DNA from: Cytophagaceae bacterium | GTDB taxonomy: Bacteria; Bacteroidota; Bacteroidia; Cytophagales; Flexibacteraceae | Direction of reading: 5' to 3' | Length of the DNA stretch: 64,000 nucleotides | NCBI GenBank assembly: GCA_027487695.1 | Contig: JAIYDB010000069.1 | Coordinates: forward strand, 32,414-96,413 | Shown: piece after piece, positions 35,532-45,188 of the stretch | Layout of the letters: each line of letters begins with the position of its first letter | Position numbering within the stretch: the first letter of the stretch is position 1 | Translations under genes and position numbers: made by a program | Notes under the pieces: model-generated | Seen by the model: the letters and a program-made list of their open reading frames with translations, nothing else | What the model was told of the DNA's origin: nothing | Databases searched by the model: none

Positions 35532-36899
35532 TTACTTGCTCAACACTGCATAGTGCTTATAGAACAACGGAATAGTTTCAATACCTTTTAGGTAGTTGAA
35601 AATACCGTAGTGCTCGTTAGGGCTATGAATAGCATCGGTATCTAAGCCGAAGCCCATTAGTACGCTCTTCAGTCCTAATTCTTTTTCAAATAGGGCTACA
35701 ATTGGAATAGAACCTCCCTCACGCATAGGGATTGGCTTCTTGCCCCAAGCTTCCTCAAAGGCATTTACAGCCGCCTGGTAAGCAATGCTATCAGTTGGAG
35801 TTACAGCAGGCTCGCCTCCGTGGTGTGGACGTACTTCAACTGTTACACCAGCAGGTGCAATAGCTTCAAAGTGTGCCTTAAACTTGGCAGTAATTTCTTC
35901 TGAGGTTTGATTTGGAACCAAACGCATAGAAATCTTGGCAAATGCTTTTGATGGCAATACCGTTTTAGCGCCTTCGCCAATATAGCCACCCCACATACCA
36001 TTTACATCTAGCGTAGGTCTGATACTCTTGCGCTCTAAAGCAGAATATCCTTTTTCACCGTGCAATGCAGCAACGTGAAGGTCTTCCATTACCTCAGCTT
36101 CTGAATATGGAGCTCTGCCCATTTCAGTACGCTCTTCGGTAGAAAGAATCTCAACATTATCGTAAAAACCTGGGATGGATACTTTGCCGTTTTCATCGTG
36201 CATAGATGCAATCATTTGGCAAAGTGTATTGATTGGGTTGCGAACAACACCACCAAAAGTACCGCTATGTAAATCTCTGTTTGGTCCAGTAACTTCTACT
36301 TCCAAGTAAGCTAAGCCGCGTAAACCAACAGTTAAGCTTGGATTATCGTTACTAAGGATAGAGGTATCAGAAATCAGGATAACATCGCTTTTTAGTTTGG
36401 CTTTATTAGCCGCTACAAAAATGCCGAGGTTATTGCTACCTACTTCTTCTTCACCTTCAATCATGAATTTAACGTTACAAGGAAGGGTTCCTTGCTTCAT
36501 CATGATTTCGAAGGCTTTCACGTGCATATACATTTGGCCCTTGTCGTCGCAAGCACCACGAGCATATATTTTACCGTCCTTAATTACTGGCTCAAACGGA
36601 GGTGAGTGCCATAAATCTAAAGGATCTGGTGGTTGCACATCGTAGTGACCGTAAACCAAAACAGTTGGTAAAGACGGGTCAATTATTTTATCGGCGTAAA
36701 CGATTGGGTAGCCAGCCGTTTCGCATAACTCAGCGTTATCGGCACCAGCAGCAACTAGGCTATCCTTTACAAATTCAGCCGTTCTAAATACATCTGCACT
36801 GTATTTGCTATCTGCACTTACCGATGGAATGCGAAGCAAGTCCATCAATTCAGACAAGAAACGGTCTTTGTTTTCTTCTATGTATTGTAGTGTATTCAT
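35532..36899 (-). CDS. M20 family dipeptidase
   Basis: A 455-residue zinc-dependent dipeptidase or aminoacyl-peptidase of the M20A/PepV-like group. Metal ligands are visible: His in VLVYGHYDVQP, Asp in RGACDDKGQ (bridging), the Glu pair in MIEGEEEVGS, Asp in ILISDTS and the last His in LDTDAIHSPNEH. A dimerisation domain with a DLHSGTFGG loop occupies the middle third. No signal peptide, so cytoplasmic. The stop codon of the upstream M16 gene lies one base before its start, so the two are read together. Confidence 0.92.
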   Translation of the reverse strand: MNTLQYIEENKDRFLSELMDLLRIPSVSADSKYSADVFRTAEFVKDSLVAAGADNAELCETAGYPIVYADKIIDPSLPTVLVYGHYDVQPPDPLDLWHSPPFEPVIKDGKIYARGACDDKGQMYMHVKAFEIMMKQGTLPCNVKFMIEGEEEVGSNNLGIFVAANKAKLKSDVILISDTSILSNDNPSLTVGLRGLAYLEVEVTGPNRDLHSGTFGGVVRNPINTLCQMIASMHDENGKVSIPGFYDNVEILSTEERTEMGRAPYSEAEVMEDLHVAALHGEKGYSALERKSIRPTLDVNGMWGGYIGEGAKTVLPSKAFAKISMRLVPNQTSEEITAKFKAHFEAIAPAGVTVEVRPHHGGEPAVTPTDSIAYQAAVNAFEEAWGKKPIPMREGGSIPIVALFEKELGLKSVLMGFGLDTDAIHSPNEHYGIFNYLKGIETIPLFYKHYAVLSK

Positions 36900-36900
36900 T

Positions 36901-38175
36901 TTATTGGTAGCTACCTGCTACAATGGTGTACAAGTTTTCTGTGGTAAAGTATTTTGCGGCAACAGCCTGAATATCAGCAGGAGTAGCGTGCTTGTAAGCA
37001 TCAACTAAACCGCCGTAATAATCGTAACCTAAGCCTAGGAAATGAATGCGGGTGAACCCAGTCGAAATATCGTAAACATTTGCGAAACTGCTAGCCAAAG
37101 CACTCAACATTACTGTTTTTACGGTTTCTAATTCTTGGGTTGGCAAAGGTTCATCAACCATGCGCTGCATTTCAAGCTTAATCTCATTGATAGCAGCTTG
37201 GGTAACTTCAGCGCCAACATCGGTACCGATAACAAGATTACCAAATTCAGTTTCAGCTTTTATTCCTGCAGAAATGCCGTAGGTATAGCCTTTATCTTCC
37301 CGAATATTTTTCATCAATCGACTTCCAAAATAGCCACCTAAGGCCTCGGTTGCCATACGAAGTAGGGCATTATCTGGATGGTGACGGTTTGGCACCAACT
37401 TAGCTAAACGAATGGTACTTTGCAGACCTGCCTTTTCAACCACGTGTAGCATCTCTGAACTTCCTTCAGGCAATGGTGCAGCTACGTTTTCAATTGGGTA
37501 ATAAGTACGAGCACCAAAGTACTCTTCTAACAATTGGAGATGCTTATCGGTAACCTTACCAGCAATTACGATCTCTGGCAAATCGTTTGCAAAAGTTCTG
37601 CTATGGAATTGCTTTAACGATTCTGTAAATACATTATCAGCATCGGCAGCCACTGGCGTACGTCCATAAGGATGTTGCGTACCATACAAAGCACCTTCTA
37701 AAGCAGAACTAGCTAACCAACTGGTCTTCTGCTTGTTCACCATTAGGTTTTGTTGAAACTGTTGCTTTTTACGTTCCAATTCTTCCATCGGAAAAGTTGG
37801 ATGGTAGGCAATTTCAAAAAACAAAGGCAATAAAGCCTCAAAGTGTTTGCCTAGGCAAGCCAAGTTAATTTTGGTGTACTTGGCATCAGAGGCTCCATCT
37901 AATTCAGCACCGTAGAAACTAACCGTATCGGCAATTTGCTTTGCGGTATGGTTAATTGTGCCTTCAGTGATTGCGCCAGCGGCCATTCTGGCAATTAACG
38001 GCGCAGGCTGGTGAACAATGCCACCCTTGGCATAAACGTGAACGAGCAGAATATCCTGCTCGCCTACGTTTATGGTATGTATTTTAACCCCATTACTTAA
38101 TGTAAGTGTTTGGGATTTAACTAAGTCTATTTTTTCAACCCGCTGAAAAGCAGGAGCTATTGTTCTATCGAGCAT
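36901..38175 (-). CDS. M16 family peptidase-like protein lacking the HxxEH motif
   Basis: A 424-residue protein with the two homologous halves of the M16B (MPP-type) family: first half with MLVNKQKTSWLASSALEGALYG and HPYGR, second half with ALGGYFGSRLMKNIREDKGYTYGISAG, which is strongly conserved. The zinc motif HxxEH that should follow VHVYAKGG is replaced by LIARMAAGAITEGT, so the enzyme is probably the non-catalytic partner subunit. In many bacteria an active HxxEH partner is the adjacent gene, but here the neighbours are porV and an M20 gene. No signal peptide is seen. It is in the porU-porV-M16-M20 group. Confidence 0.85.
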   Translation of the reverse strand: MLDRTIAPAFQRVEKIDLVKSQTLTLSNGVKIHTINVGEQDILLVHVYAKGGIVHQPAPLIARMAAGAITEGTINHTAKQIADTVSFYGAELDGASDAKYTKINLACLGKHFEALLPLFFEIAYHPTFPMEELERKKQQFQQNLMVNKQKTSWLASSALEGALYGTQHPYGRTPVAADADNVFTESLKQFHSRTFANDLPEIVIAGKVTDKHLQLLEEYFGARTYYPIENVAAPLPEGSSEMLHVVEKAGLQSTIRLAKLVPNRHHPDNALLRMATEALGGYFGSRLMKNIREDKGYTYGISAGIKAETEFGNLVIGTDVGAEVTQAAINEIKLEMQRMVDEPLPTQELETVKTVMLSALASSFANVYDISTGFTRIHFLGLGYDYYGGLVDAYKHATPADIQAVAAKYFTTENLYTIVAGSYQ

Positions 38176-38196
38176 TATTAATTTTATAGGTGTTAC

Positions 38197-39417
38197 CTAT
38201 TCTTGGTTTCCCGGAGCAGGTGAAGGACCATCAGAAGCTGGAGTGGCATCTGAGGCTGTATTTGCATTAGCTCCGTTGAAATTAAATATCAAACTAAAGC
38301 GTAAAGTGTTTGATAATGGGCTATTAGAATCAGATCCTGGCATGATATAGCCTAAATCGAAACCAAGGGTGTTAATTCTAACCCCAATACCTGCTGTAAA
38401 ATACCTACGATTTCCTTTATCTGGGTGCTCATAGAAGTAACCACCACGCACAGCAAAAAGATTGTTATACCAATATTCTACACCACCGCTAATGTTAACT
38501 TCTTGAAGTTCTTCTGCACCACCACCAGGAGCATCAGTAAATGAGCCAAACATGCCTGGTATAAGCGCTTTATCCCCACTACCTGAATCAGGTGAAGGAA
38601 CTAGTAATTTGTTTATATCAAGAGCAAAAGTTATCTTGTTAAATTCATCTAATTCAGTACTAAAAGCACTACCTAAACGTAAATTAGTAGGTAATACATC
38701 TCTTGTGTTATTATCTGAATAAGATAGCTTCGGACCAAAGTTAGTAATAGCCGCACCTAAGTTTAATTGGCTTGGGCTACCATTTACGCTCATTTGCTTG
38801 GTATAGTAACCACCAATATCAACTGCTGCGGTTCTTGCTGGTTTAAAATTCTGGTTGGTTGAATTTGCGCCTGCTGAAATACTACCAAACAAGTTACTAT
38901 TCAAAAACTTGGCTGTAATTCCAAGAGAAAAGTTCTTACCTAATAACCTGCTGTAAGTTGCTGCAATATTGTATTCCTGAGGATTATAATCAGTGATTGG
39001 ATTGTTATTATCGTCGGTAAATTGGATAGAACCTAGATTGAAATAAGTCAAACTTACTGCCAATGCATCTTCCTTCCTGAACTTATAGAAACCAGATATA
39101 TGGGATAAAAATATATCGTTAACACCAATATTTCTTAACCAAGGGGTATAGTTTACTGCCATACCAGACTTTTGGGTATTGAAAGCCAATTTACCAGGAT
39201 TCCAGAAAGCAGAGTTAGCATCAGGATCAGTAGCCACGCCAGCATCGCCCATACCACCAGCTCTTGCATCGGGAGTTATAGTTAAAAATGGTACTGCTGT
39301 AATTATGGTTTTATTACGCTCAACCGCTCCTGAAGTAGATGTTTGTGCGTTTGATACTGCAACTAAACCTAGCATAGCGAGGCTTAGTAAGCAAAATCCT
39401 TTTATTTTATTGGTCAT
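38197..39417 (-). CDS. porV: T9SS outer-membrane channel-associated protein PorV
   Basis: PorV is an outer-membrane beta-barrel of T9SS that passes cargo from the translocon to the PorU sortase. The 406 residues start with MTNKIKG; the signal ends after SNA (about 27). The mature start has the PorV/PorQ hallmark FLTITPDARAGGMGDAGVAT followed by ANSAFWNPGKLAF. The rest is a barrel of alternating strands ending NTLRFSLIFNFN, then a short Ala/Ser/Pro tail. An open frame runs on to 39528 but that extension has no signal-like character, so I start at 39417, 112 bases after porU. PorU-PorV adjacency is common in the phylum and supports the call. Confidence 0.9.
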   Translation of the reverse strand: MTNKIKGFCLLSLAMLGLVAVSNAQTSTSGAVERNKTIITAVPFLTITPDARAGGMGDAGVATDPDANSAFWNPGKLAFNTQKSGMAVNYTPWLRNIGVNDIFLSHISGFYKFRKEDALAVSLTYFNLGSIQFTDDNNNPITDYNPQEYNIAATYSRLLGKNFSLGITAKFLNSNLFGSISAGANSTNQNFKPARTAAVDIGGYYTKQMSVNGSPSQLNLGAAITNFGPKLSYSDNNTRDVLPTNLRLGSAFSTELDEFNKITFALDINKLLVPSPDSGSGDKALIPGMFGSFTDAPGGGAEELQEVNISGGVEYWYNNLFAVRGGYFYEHPDKGNRRYFTAGIGVRINTLGFDLGYIMPGSDSNSPLSNTLRFSLIFNFNGANANTASDATPASDGPSPAPGNQE

Positions 39418-39528
39418 AGAGCGTACGGCTATTGATCTTTCAACTGCAAATATATTGGAGCTTGCGCCCTTTCCTAACAATGGAACGGCCATTGGGCTAA
39501 TATTAGTGTTATTTAACTTAAAAAGCAT

Positions 39529-42500
39529 TTATCTGATTATTAGTTTTCCTGTTTTTACAGCGGTACTTCCGTTTTCTTGAATAAGGCTTACCCTATACAT
39601 ATACATGCCTGAACCTATGTTACCGTTCGTAAAGTTAAACTGAAGTTCGTTAGTACTACCAAATACAGCAGGCGACGATTCATAGAATTTTTCTAAGGTT
39701 GCTACCGCTTTTCCAATGGCATCTGTAATAGTAATTCTTACAGTGCAGTTATTGGTACTTTGGTTTGAGCTAAATACAAAGTTAGCTTGGCTTGTACTTG
39801 GATTAGGGAATACACTGAAATTACCTAAAGCTGTACTACTTTCTTCTGCTACCACAAACCTTATGGTTTGGGTTACTGAGTTATTGTAGGTATCCCAAGC
39901 AATTACTTTAAGTGTATGCTCCCCAGCTGAAAGTCCTGCAATAGGATATCTGATCCAACCATTTTGGTAGGTGCCAGGATCGGCCAAGTAATATTGGTTC
40001 AAAATAAACGGCCTATCAGATCTTCCATCTAAAATGCCAATCATTTCATGCCCAATACCACTTGAACTTAGGTTCATTCCATTTGCATCGGTTAATCTGG
40101 CAAGCAGAACAGTGTTTTCAGCGGTAAAATCGCCAGACCTAAAAGTCGTATCGTCCATATATAAACGCATAGCTGGCGGGTCGTTATCTTCACCTCTGAA
40201 GGCGTAAGTGCCACCTACAATAAAACCATCAAGTTTGCCAAAAGCATCTAAATTTTGGGTTTTATCAGAAGCGTAAATACTTAACAAACCTCTTCCATAA
40301 GAATAGATAATATCAGCAGGAACCACAAAGCGTAATTCCCATTCGCCATTGGTAACCAATACGGTGCCCTTATAAAGAATATTATTTCTTACAGAAAAAT
40401 TACGACGGGCAGCAGGATTATCGAACAAGGTAGAAATGCCAGCCTTATCGAAGATGGTTATTTGTGCCATGCCATTAAATCCTGAAACCAAGGCATTATT
40501 CTCATCAGTAATTTTACCAGCGATCAGAATTGGCTCGTAAGCATTGAAGGTATCGGCAAGGTTGGTACTGCCATTAATAGTTGTAACAACTGCATTCAAT
40601 TCTGGGTAAGCCAATTTCATTGAAGGGTCTGCCAACAAACCATAGTTTCTATTACCAGCGCTTGATACAATAATGCTGTTATTCTTGGTGGTACGCATAA
40701 CATCGCCAAGGCGTTGGTACCTACCATCTACCTTCCTAGAAACTTCCTTACTGAAAGCTAGATTGATAATGTCATTATTGTTGGCAAACACAAGTCTATT
40801 ACTTACTAATGCCCCAATACCTCCTCCTTGAGGAGCAAGAACTACTTCTTCACCACCACTTACATTTTCAGGATCGTCGTACCTTCCAAAAGAACAAGTT
40901 GCCGTTACGAAGAATGGCATATTATTCAAATTACGAAGCGACCTTAGGGTAGATCTATCTAACGATAACTCATCGGTAAGTTGGTCTTCATTGCCGTGAC
41001 CACTGTAATTAAAGGTTAAACTACCTTCTTCCAAACTTCTGCGCAATTCTTCTTGGAAGGCAGGACTGGTTTCGCCTGCTGGGGTTACAGTTTGCTCAAA
41101 TGCACCTAAAAACAACTTCCTTATTTGAAAGGGTGTATTCTCATTAACTATTTGGGCAATAGCACTTTCAGCACTATTAGCATGCAAATTTTGGTCGCCA
41201 TCATCGGCAGCAAAAGTCATTTGGGTACGCCAAGCACCTAAGGTTATTGGGTCCTCATACTTCACCAACTTATCAACTAATTGCTTAGCCTCTTCAATAT
41301 TATGAGCTGGTAATCTACCTACACCAATATCTAATTTATCTATTTCACCAAAGCGCCATAAACCTTCGGCTGAATCTAACATAGCTATGTAATCGTCTGA
41401 GCAATAGCTATTAATTGGCGAAAAGCTCTCATCTGATTGGTAAATAGGCACCAAATTAGAATTGCCTCTGATTCTATTTTTATAATCGTAACTGCCAGCC
41501 CCAAACAGAAGCACATACTTTAGTTCTTGATTATTCTTTAAGTAGTGCTGTCTTACAAAATCACGGATAGCAGTAAGGTCTTGTTTGCCTGTACTAAACT
41601 CGGTATAAATTTGTTCCGTAGTAACTACAGATACACGCAAGCCATCATTATTACGACGGAAAGCAGCAAGGCGTTCTGCTTGTTCTAGTAAAATTGGATT
41701 GGTGATTATTACTAAATCCGATGAAGGCAAACCTTTTAAATTTTGGTTAGAAACCTTTACAGCCAAACTAGGAACAGGAAAATTACTACCTGTAAAACCT
41801 AGGTATTCTTTTAATAAACCTTTTGTATTATCGGTAAATGAGCTGCTTCCACTAATACTCATAGCAATGGGTTGGTCGTAATTCGTTACATCCCAAACCT
41901 TTAGATTATCAGGAACCCCATTTATGTTGTAAGCAACAATACCCTTTTTACTGCTTTCCAATACTCTGAATACAACTTGATTATTATACAAAGCCAAGTT
42001 ACGTTTCACTTGTAGCCTAATAAAATCTAAATATCCTCTGTAAGGACTATAACCTTTCTTATTGAATTGAAGGTTAATATCAATGTTTTCAGAGTTTGTT
42101 GCTGATATGGTACCTAATAACGACGAACCTTGTGCTATATCTAACCACGTTACATAGTACCCCCCTTGGTTATTCACACTTACAAGTTGGTTACTATTTG
42201 CAGAGAGCGACCAAGTACTTGAAGCACCAACACCAGAAGGTTGCCTTCCCGAAGTTATTACCTCTGCCCAAATATTTACTTGAGAATTAGGCACCAGACC
42301 AGGAATGGGGAAAGCAAAGCTTTGGTTTAGGTTCAAGTCAAAAATAGATCCATACCAACTTCTACCACTTTTTAGCAGGTTAAATTGGTCATCTTCCCTA
42401 ACAATTAAATCGTCAAAGGTAGAGTAGGTTATTTCAGGATTGGTTGGCGCTGTAGCAACCGTTTCAATTCTTTTACCAGGGGTGGTACCAAAAGTTACAT

Positions 42501-43320
42501 AGTAATACGTACTATCTGAATACCTGTTTTTCTGATGGTAAAACTTAGTATTTTCTTCATAAGGAACTAAACGTGTAGTACTTGTTCCATAAACCAAAGC
42601 ATAATCTGATTGGTCAAATCTGCCATCAGCTTCGCCTTCAAAAAATATGGCTAATTCAGGCACATCCGAAGGACGGAAATCAGAATTCAACTCTTGAAGC
42701 ATATATCCATTATGCCCATATACTTTTATATTCCGAGGGTCGGTTCCAGAAGGAATACCGCAACGGTTCACTAAAAAATTATAATCAAGCTTATTTAAAC
42801 CCGGCTGCACGTTAAATTTTACCCACGTACCATTTGCCAAAACTGAGTTTGGTTCAAATACATTGTTTTGGGTGGTAGCCTTAGAATTTAACCTTGGTTC
42901 GTTTGGCAGATCTAACTTATAATCGAAAGCAGTTAAACGTTCAATGCGTCCGCCTTGCTTTCTGAACATTAGAATTTGAAGGATATACTTACCATCCTTT
43001 TCAAACTCTTTAAACTGCATACTTCCTTTTAGTTTAGAAGTATCTACAGATGCCAACAAAGCAGGAGAAACAGGCTCCCAAACTGTGTTGATTAGCGATT
43101 TTGCAATAGGTTTAGCTTTAGCTACAATCTGGTAAACGGCATTGTGACCAAAACCACCAGGGTACATAGCCTCAGCGAATGAGAGCCTCTGAACACCATT
43201 TTTGGTTACAGGTTTTGGCGCCTCCCAATTCACAGTTACGTGTTGGAAAGCAGATTGCGCAATTGCACTTTGGAATCCCAACAATGCAAGTACTAAAATT
43301 GCAAATAGGCTATATCTCAT
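39529..43320 (-). CDS. porU: T9SS sortase PorU (C25 cysteine peptidase)
   Basis: A 1263-residue surface sortase that removes the C-terminal signal of T9SS cargo and attaches it to A-LPS. Signal peptide to about 21 (ending AIAQ). The N-terminal ~500 residues are beta-rich. The gingipain-like C25 domain (about 530-900) has its catalytic His in FNYSGHGNEDQL (near 774) and Cys in FVTATCSFGRYDDPE (near 808). An Ig-like region follows (about 1030-1160), then a sorting-domain-like C-terminus (FSVFPNPSTSQANFVFS ... AVKTGKLIIR). Full family length; no frameshift seen. It is upstream of porV on the same strand. Confidence 0.94.
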   Translation of the reverse strand: MRYSLFAILVLALLGFQSAIAQSAFQHVTVNWEAPKPVTKNGVQRLSFAEAMYPGGFGHNAVYQIVAKAKPIAKSLINTVWEPVSPALLASVDTSKLKGSMQFKEFEKDGKYILQILMFRKQGGRIERLTAFDYKLDLPNEPRLNSKATTQNNVFEPNSVLANGTWVKFNVQPGLNKLDYNFLVNRCGIPSGTDPRNIKVYGHNGYMLQELNSDFRPSDVPELAIFFEGEADGRFDQSDYALVYGTSTTRLVPYEENTKFYHQKNRYSDSTYYYVTFGTTPGKRIETVATAPTNPEITYSTFDDLIVREDDQFNLLKSGRSWYGSIFDLNLNQSFAFPIPGLVPNSQVNIWAEVITSGRQPSGVGASSTWSLSANSNQLVSVNNQGGYYVTWLDIAQGSSLLGTISATNSENIDINLQFNKKGYSPYRGYLDFIRLQVKRNLALYNNQVVFRVLESSKKGIVAYNINGVPDNLKVWDVTNYDQPIAMSISGSSSFTDNTKGLLKEYLGFTGSNFPVPSLAVKVSNQNLKGLPSSDLVIITNPILLEQAERLAAFRRNNDGLRVSVVTTEQIYTEFSTGKQDLTAIRDFVRQHYLKNNQELKYVLLFGAGSYDYKNRIRGNSNLVPIYQSDESFSPINSYCSDDYIAMLDSAEGLWRFGEIDKLDIGVGRLPAHNIEEAKQLVDKLVKYEDPITLGAWRTQMTFAADDGDQNLHANSAESAIAQIVNENTPFQIRKLFLGAFEQTVTPAGETSPAFQEELRRSLEEGSLTFNYSGHGNEDQLTDELSLDRSTLRSLRNLNNMPFFVTATCSFGRYDDPENVSGGEEVVLAPQGGGIGALVSNRLVFANNNDIINLAFSKEVSRKVDGRYQRLGDVMRTTKNNSIIVSSAGNRNYGLLADPSMKLAYPELNAVVTTINGSTNLADTFNAYEPILIAGKITDENNALVSGFNGMAQITIFDKAGISTLFDNPAARRNFSVRNNILYKGTVLVTNGEWELRFVVPADIIYSYGRGLLSIYASDKTQNLDAFGKLDGFIVGGTYAFRGEDNDPPAMRLYMDDTTFRSGDFTAENTVLLARLTDANGMNLSSSGIGHEMIGILDGRSDRPFILNQYYLADPGTYQNGWIRYPIAGLSAGEHTLKVIAWDTYNNSVTQTIRFVVAEESSTALGNFSVFPNPSTSQANFVFSSNQSTNNCTVRITITDAIGKAVATLEKFYESSPAVFGSTNELQFNFTNGNIGSGMYMYRVSLIQENGSTAVKTGKLIIR

Positions 43321-43390
43321 AGATTTTCAATTGTTTCAAAGCCCACTTTAAGCCAACAGCCAAAACTGTAAAATGGTTTGAAATTGGCAA

Positions 43391-43648
43391 TTACTTTACC
43401 TCTTCAATTTGGAAGCTGTATTCTTCCATAATTAAATTGGCTAGCAACTTTTTACAAGCTGCATCTACTACAGTAGTTGCTTCTTCTTTAGAAGCCGCAT
43501 CAACCATTAAGTTAATGTTTTTACCAATGCGAACTTGAGATACTGTACTAATACCTAAGTTTTTCAAACCTAAATTTACTGCATTACCCTGAGGGTCTAA
43601 AATTTCCTTCAAGGGCATAACGCTAATGGTGGCAGTATATTTTTTCAT
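43391..43648 (-). CDS. purS: Phosphoribosylformylglycinamidine synthase subunit PurS
   Basis: An 85-residue PurS-like protein, the small subunit that bridges PurL and PurQ in the fourth step of purine synthesis. The fold is read from YTATISVMPLKEILDPQGNAV, the LGISTVSQVRIGKNINL strand and the C-terminal EEYSFQIEEV. PurL and PurQ are not in the window. The start overlaps the phosphatidyltransferase stop by four bases. Confidence 0.92.
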   Translation of the reverse strand: MKKYTATISVMPLKEILDPQGNAVNLGLKNLGISTVSQVRIGKNINLMVDAASKEEATTVVDAACKKLLANLIMEEYSFQIEEVK

Positions 43649-44331
43649 TTCTTGTTTTTTATATTAAATAATAGCGAAAGGCCTACATAGGCCAATATGG
43701 TTATGGAAAGTCCTAATTCTTGTAAGGTAATTACGCTTATAATCGCAACAAGTACAAGTGCCATTCTGTATGGATTTACCTTGTCTAGCTTACCTCCAAA
43801 TTTAAAGCTAAATAGTCGGATTTCAGCCAAAAGCCACCAGCTAGCTAAAATGGTAATAAGTGGAAGGAGTATCTCATAGAAAGGTAAGCTCTTGCCATAA
43901 AGCACTATCCCTGCAATAAATACGCTATTAGCAGGAGTGGGTAAACCATAAAAAACTGTTCCTTGTCTAGGGTCGTTATTGAATTTTGCTAATCGCAATG
44001 CCGATGCTACAGGCACTAAAACCGATAAATATGCTATTGGAGCAATACTAGTAATTGCGGTAGGATAACTAAATCCGTTTAAAGCATAGAATAGTAATCC
44101 GCCTGGCAATACCCCGAATGAAACTACATCGGCCAAGCTATCTAAATCCTTTCCAATTGGGCTGCTTACCCCTAAAGCGCGAGCTGCAAAACCATCGAAA
44201 AAGTCAAATACATTGGCTAGTACAATGCAAGCAACAGCCGCATTTACGTTGGCCATGCTCAAGAAAATAATCCCAAGAAAGCCGCAAGCAAGGTTTGAAG
44301 CGGTAAGTGCGTTGGGCAGGTGCTTAATCAA
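43645..44331 (-). CDS. pssA: CDP-alcohol phosphatidyltransferase (probable phosphatidylserine synthase)
   Basis: A 228-residue integral membrane enzyme that probably makes phosphatidylserine from CDP-diacylglycerol and serine. The CDP-alcohol motif D-G-x2-A-R-x8-G-x3-D-x3-D is present in FDGFAARALGVSSPIGKDLD with SLAD after it. About seven membrane segments. The N-terminal PNALTASNLACGFLG is typical of the Bacillus-type PssA. Substrate choice between serine and other alcohols rests on similarity only. An inverted repeat lies in its leader. Confidence 0.87.
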   Translation of the reverse strand: MIKHLPNALTASNLACGFLGIIFLSMANVNAAVACIVLANVFDFFDGFAARALGVSSPIGKDLDSLADVVSFGVLPGGLLFYALNGFSYPTAITSIAPIAYLSVLVPVASALRLAKFNNDPRQGTVFYGLPTPANSVFIAGIVLYGKSLPFYEILLPLITILASWWLLAEIRLFSFKFGGKLDKVNPYRMALVLVAIISVITLQELGLSITILAYVGLSLLFNIKNKK

Positions 44332-44344
44332 TACTTTAATATTT

Positions 44345-44375
44345 ATTGCGCTAAGTTCTGAAAACCTAGCGCAAT
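44345..44375 (-). promoter_or_regulatory. Inverted repeat in the leader of the phosphatidyltransferase gene
   Basis: A 9-base perfect inverted repeat, ATTGCGCTA (44345-44353) and TAGCGCAAT (44367-44375), with a 3-base inner extension after one mismatch. It ends 13 bases before the ATG at 44331, with no T run, so it is more likely an operator or mRNA hairpin than a terminator. Confidence 0.4.
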
Positions 44376-44521
44376 CCCAAAACTAAAAGCATTAACAATT
44401 ACTTAATACAATCGTAATGCGGTGTATATATGGTTTTTATGGTTATATTTACCCTCTAACTATCCATATTACTAGCATCAGTATTTATACATAGAATCCA
44501 CCTTAGCTTACCTTATTAGAT

Positions 44522-45046
44522 ATGAGTATTGGCAGTAGGAAAGTATTGGTACTTAATCAGGATTTTAGCGCACTAAGCGTATGTAGTGCCTATAAGGCGT
44601 TTATTTTACTACATAGAAACAAGGCGGAATTAGTTGCGGAAGTTGACGATTTAAAGTTTCAAACCATTTCGCACGACTTTCCTTTGCCTAGTATTATTAG
44701 GCTTAATAAGTACATTAACCTGCCATATAGAAGTGGTGTAATGCTAACCAGGCAAAATGTTCTGAAGCGCGATAATCATCAATGCCAATTTTGCGGAAGC
44801 ACTAAAGATTTAACTCTTGACCACGTAATGCCTCGAAGCCGTAATGGTAAAACATCGTGGGATAATTTGGTAGCAGCTTGCAAACCTTGCAACAGCAAGA
44901 AAGGTGACTACACCCCAGAAGAAGCTAATATGCCTTTACGCAATAAGCCTTTCAAACCTAGCTTTGTGATGTTTTTACGCGACTTTAACGGTCACGTGGC
45001 CGACGATTGGAAGCTTTATTTAGGTGCCAAGGTCGATTTTAATTGA
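44522..45046 (+). CDS. HNH endonuclease family protein
   Basis: A 174-residue HNH nuclease-like protein. The zinc-binding pairs are in HQCQFCGSTKDL and ACKPCNSKKGDYT, and the HNH core runs LTLDHVMPRSRNG to WDNLVAACKPCN. The N-terminal VLVLNQDFSALSVCSAYKAFI is specific to a widespread stand-alone family in Bacteroidota and other bacteria, with unknown target. There is no methylase, toxin or phage gene beside it, so it is likely a conserved chromosomal gene rather than a mobile one. Confidence 0.9.
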   Translation: MSIGSRKVLVLNQDFSALSVCSAYKAFILLHRNKAELVAEVDDLKFQTISHDFPLPSIIRLNKYINLPYRSGVMLTRQNVLKRDNHQCQFCGSTKDLTLDHVMPRSRNGKTSWDNLVAACKPCNSKKGDYTPEEANMPLRNKPFKPSFVMFLRDFNGHVADDWKLYLGAKVDFN

Positions 45047-45115
45047 CAAGGAATAATAGTTAAACGCTTGTTCAATATTTTTTTTCATATCTGTCTTTTT
45101 AATACCAATAAGGCT

Positions 45116-45123
45116 TACATTTG
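45116..45123 (+). promoter_or_regulatory. Candidate -7 element TACATTTG before the sugar cassette
   Basis: TACATTTG is an exact match to TAnnTTTG, 65 bases upstream of the first gene of the cassette. The -33 side is weak (a CTG at 45091-45093, 22 bases away). Confidence 0.4.
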
Positions 45124-45188
45124 CAAAGTTGCCTAGGTACCTAAACACACCTTTGCCACTCACATAAACTCACACCCGAAAAATATAT

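Noticed and set aside
39418..39528. Earlier start for PorV
   Set aside because: The extension of 37 residues has no signal character, while the ATG at 39417 opens directly into a good signal peptide.
44522..45046. HNH gene as part of a restriction, toxin or mobile system
   Set aside because: It belongs to a stand-alone HNH family with a specific N-terminus, and no methylase, transposase or phage gene lies nearby.
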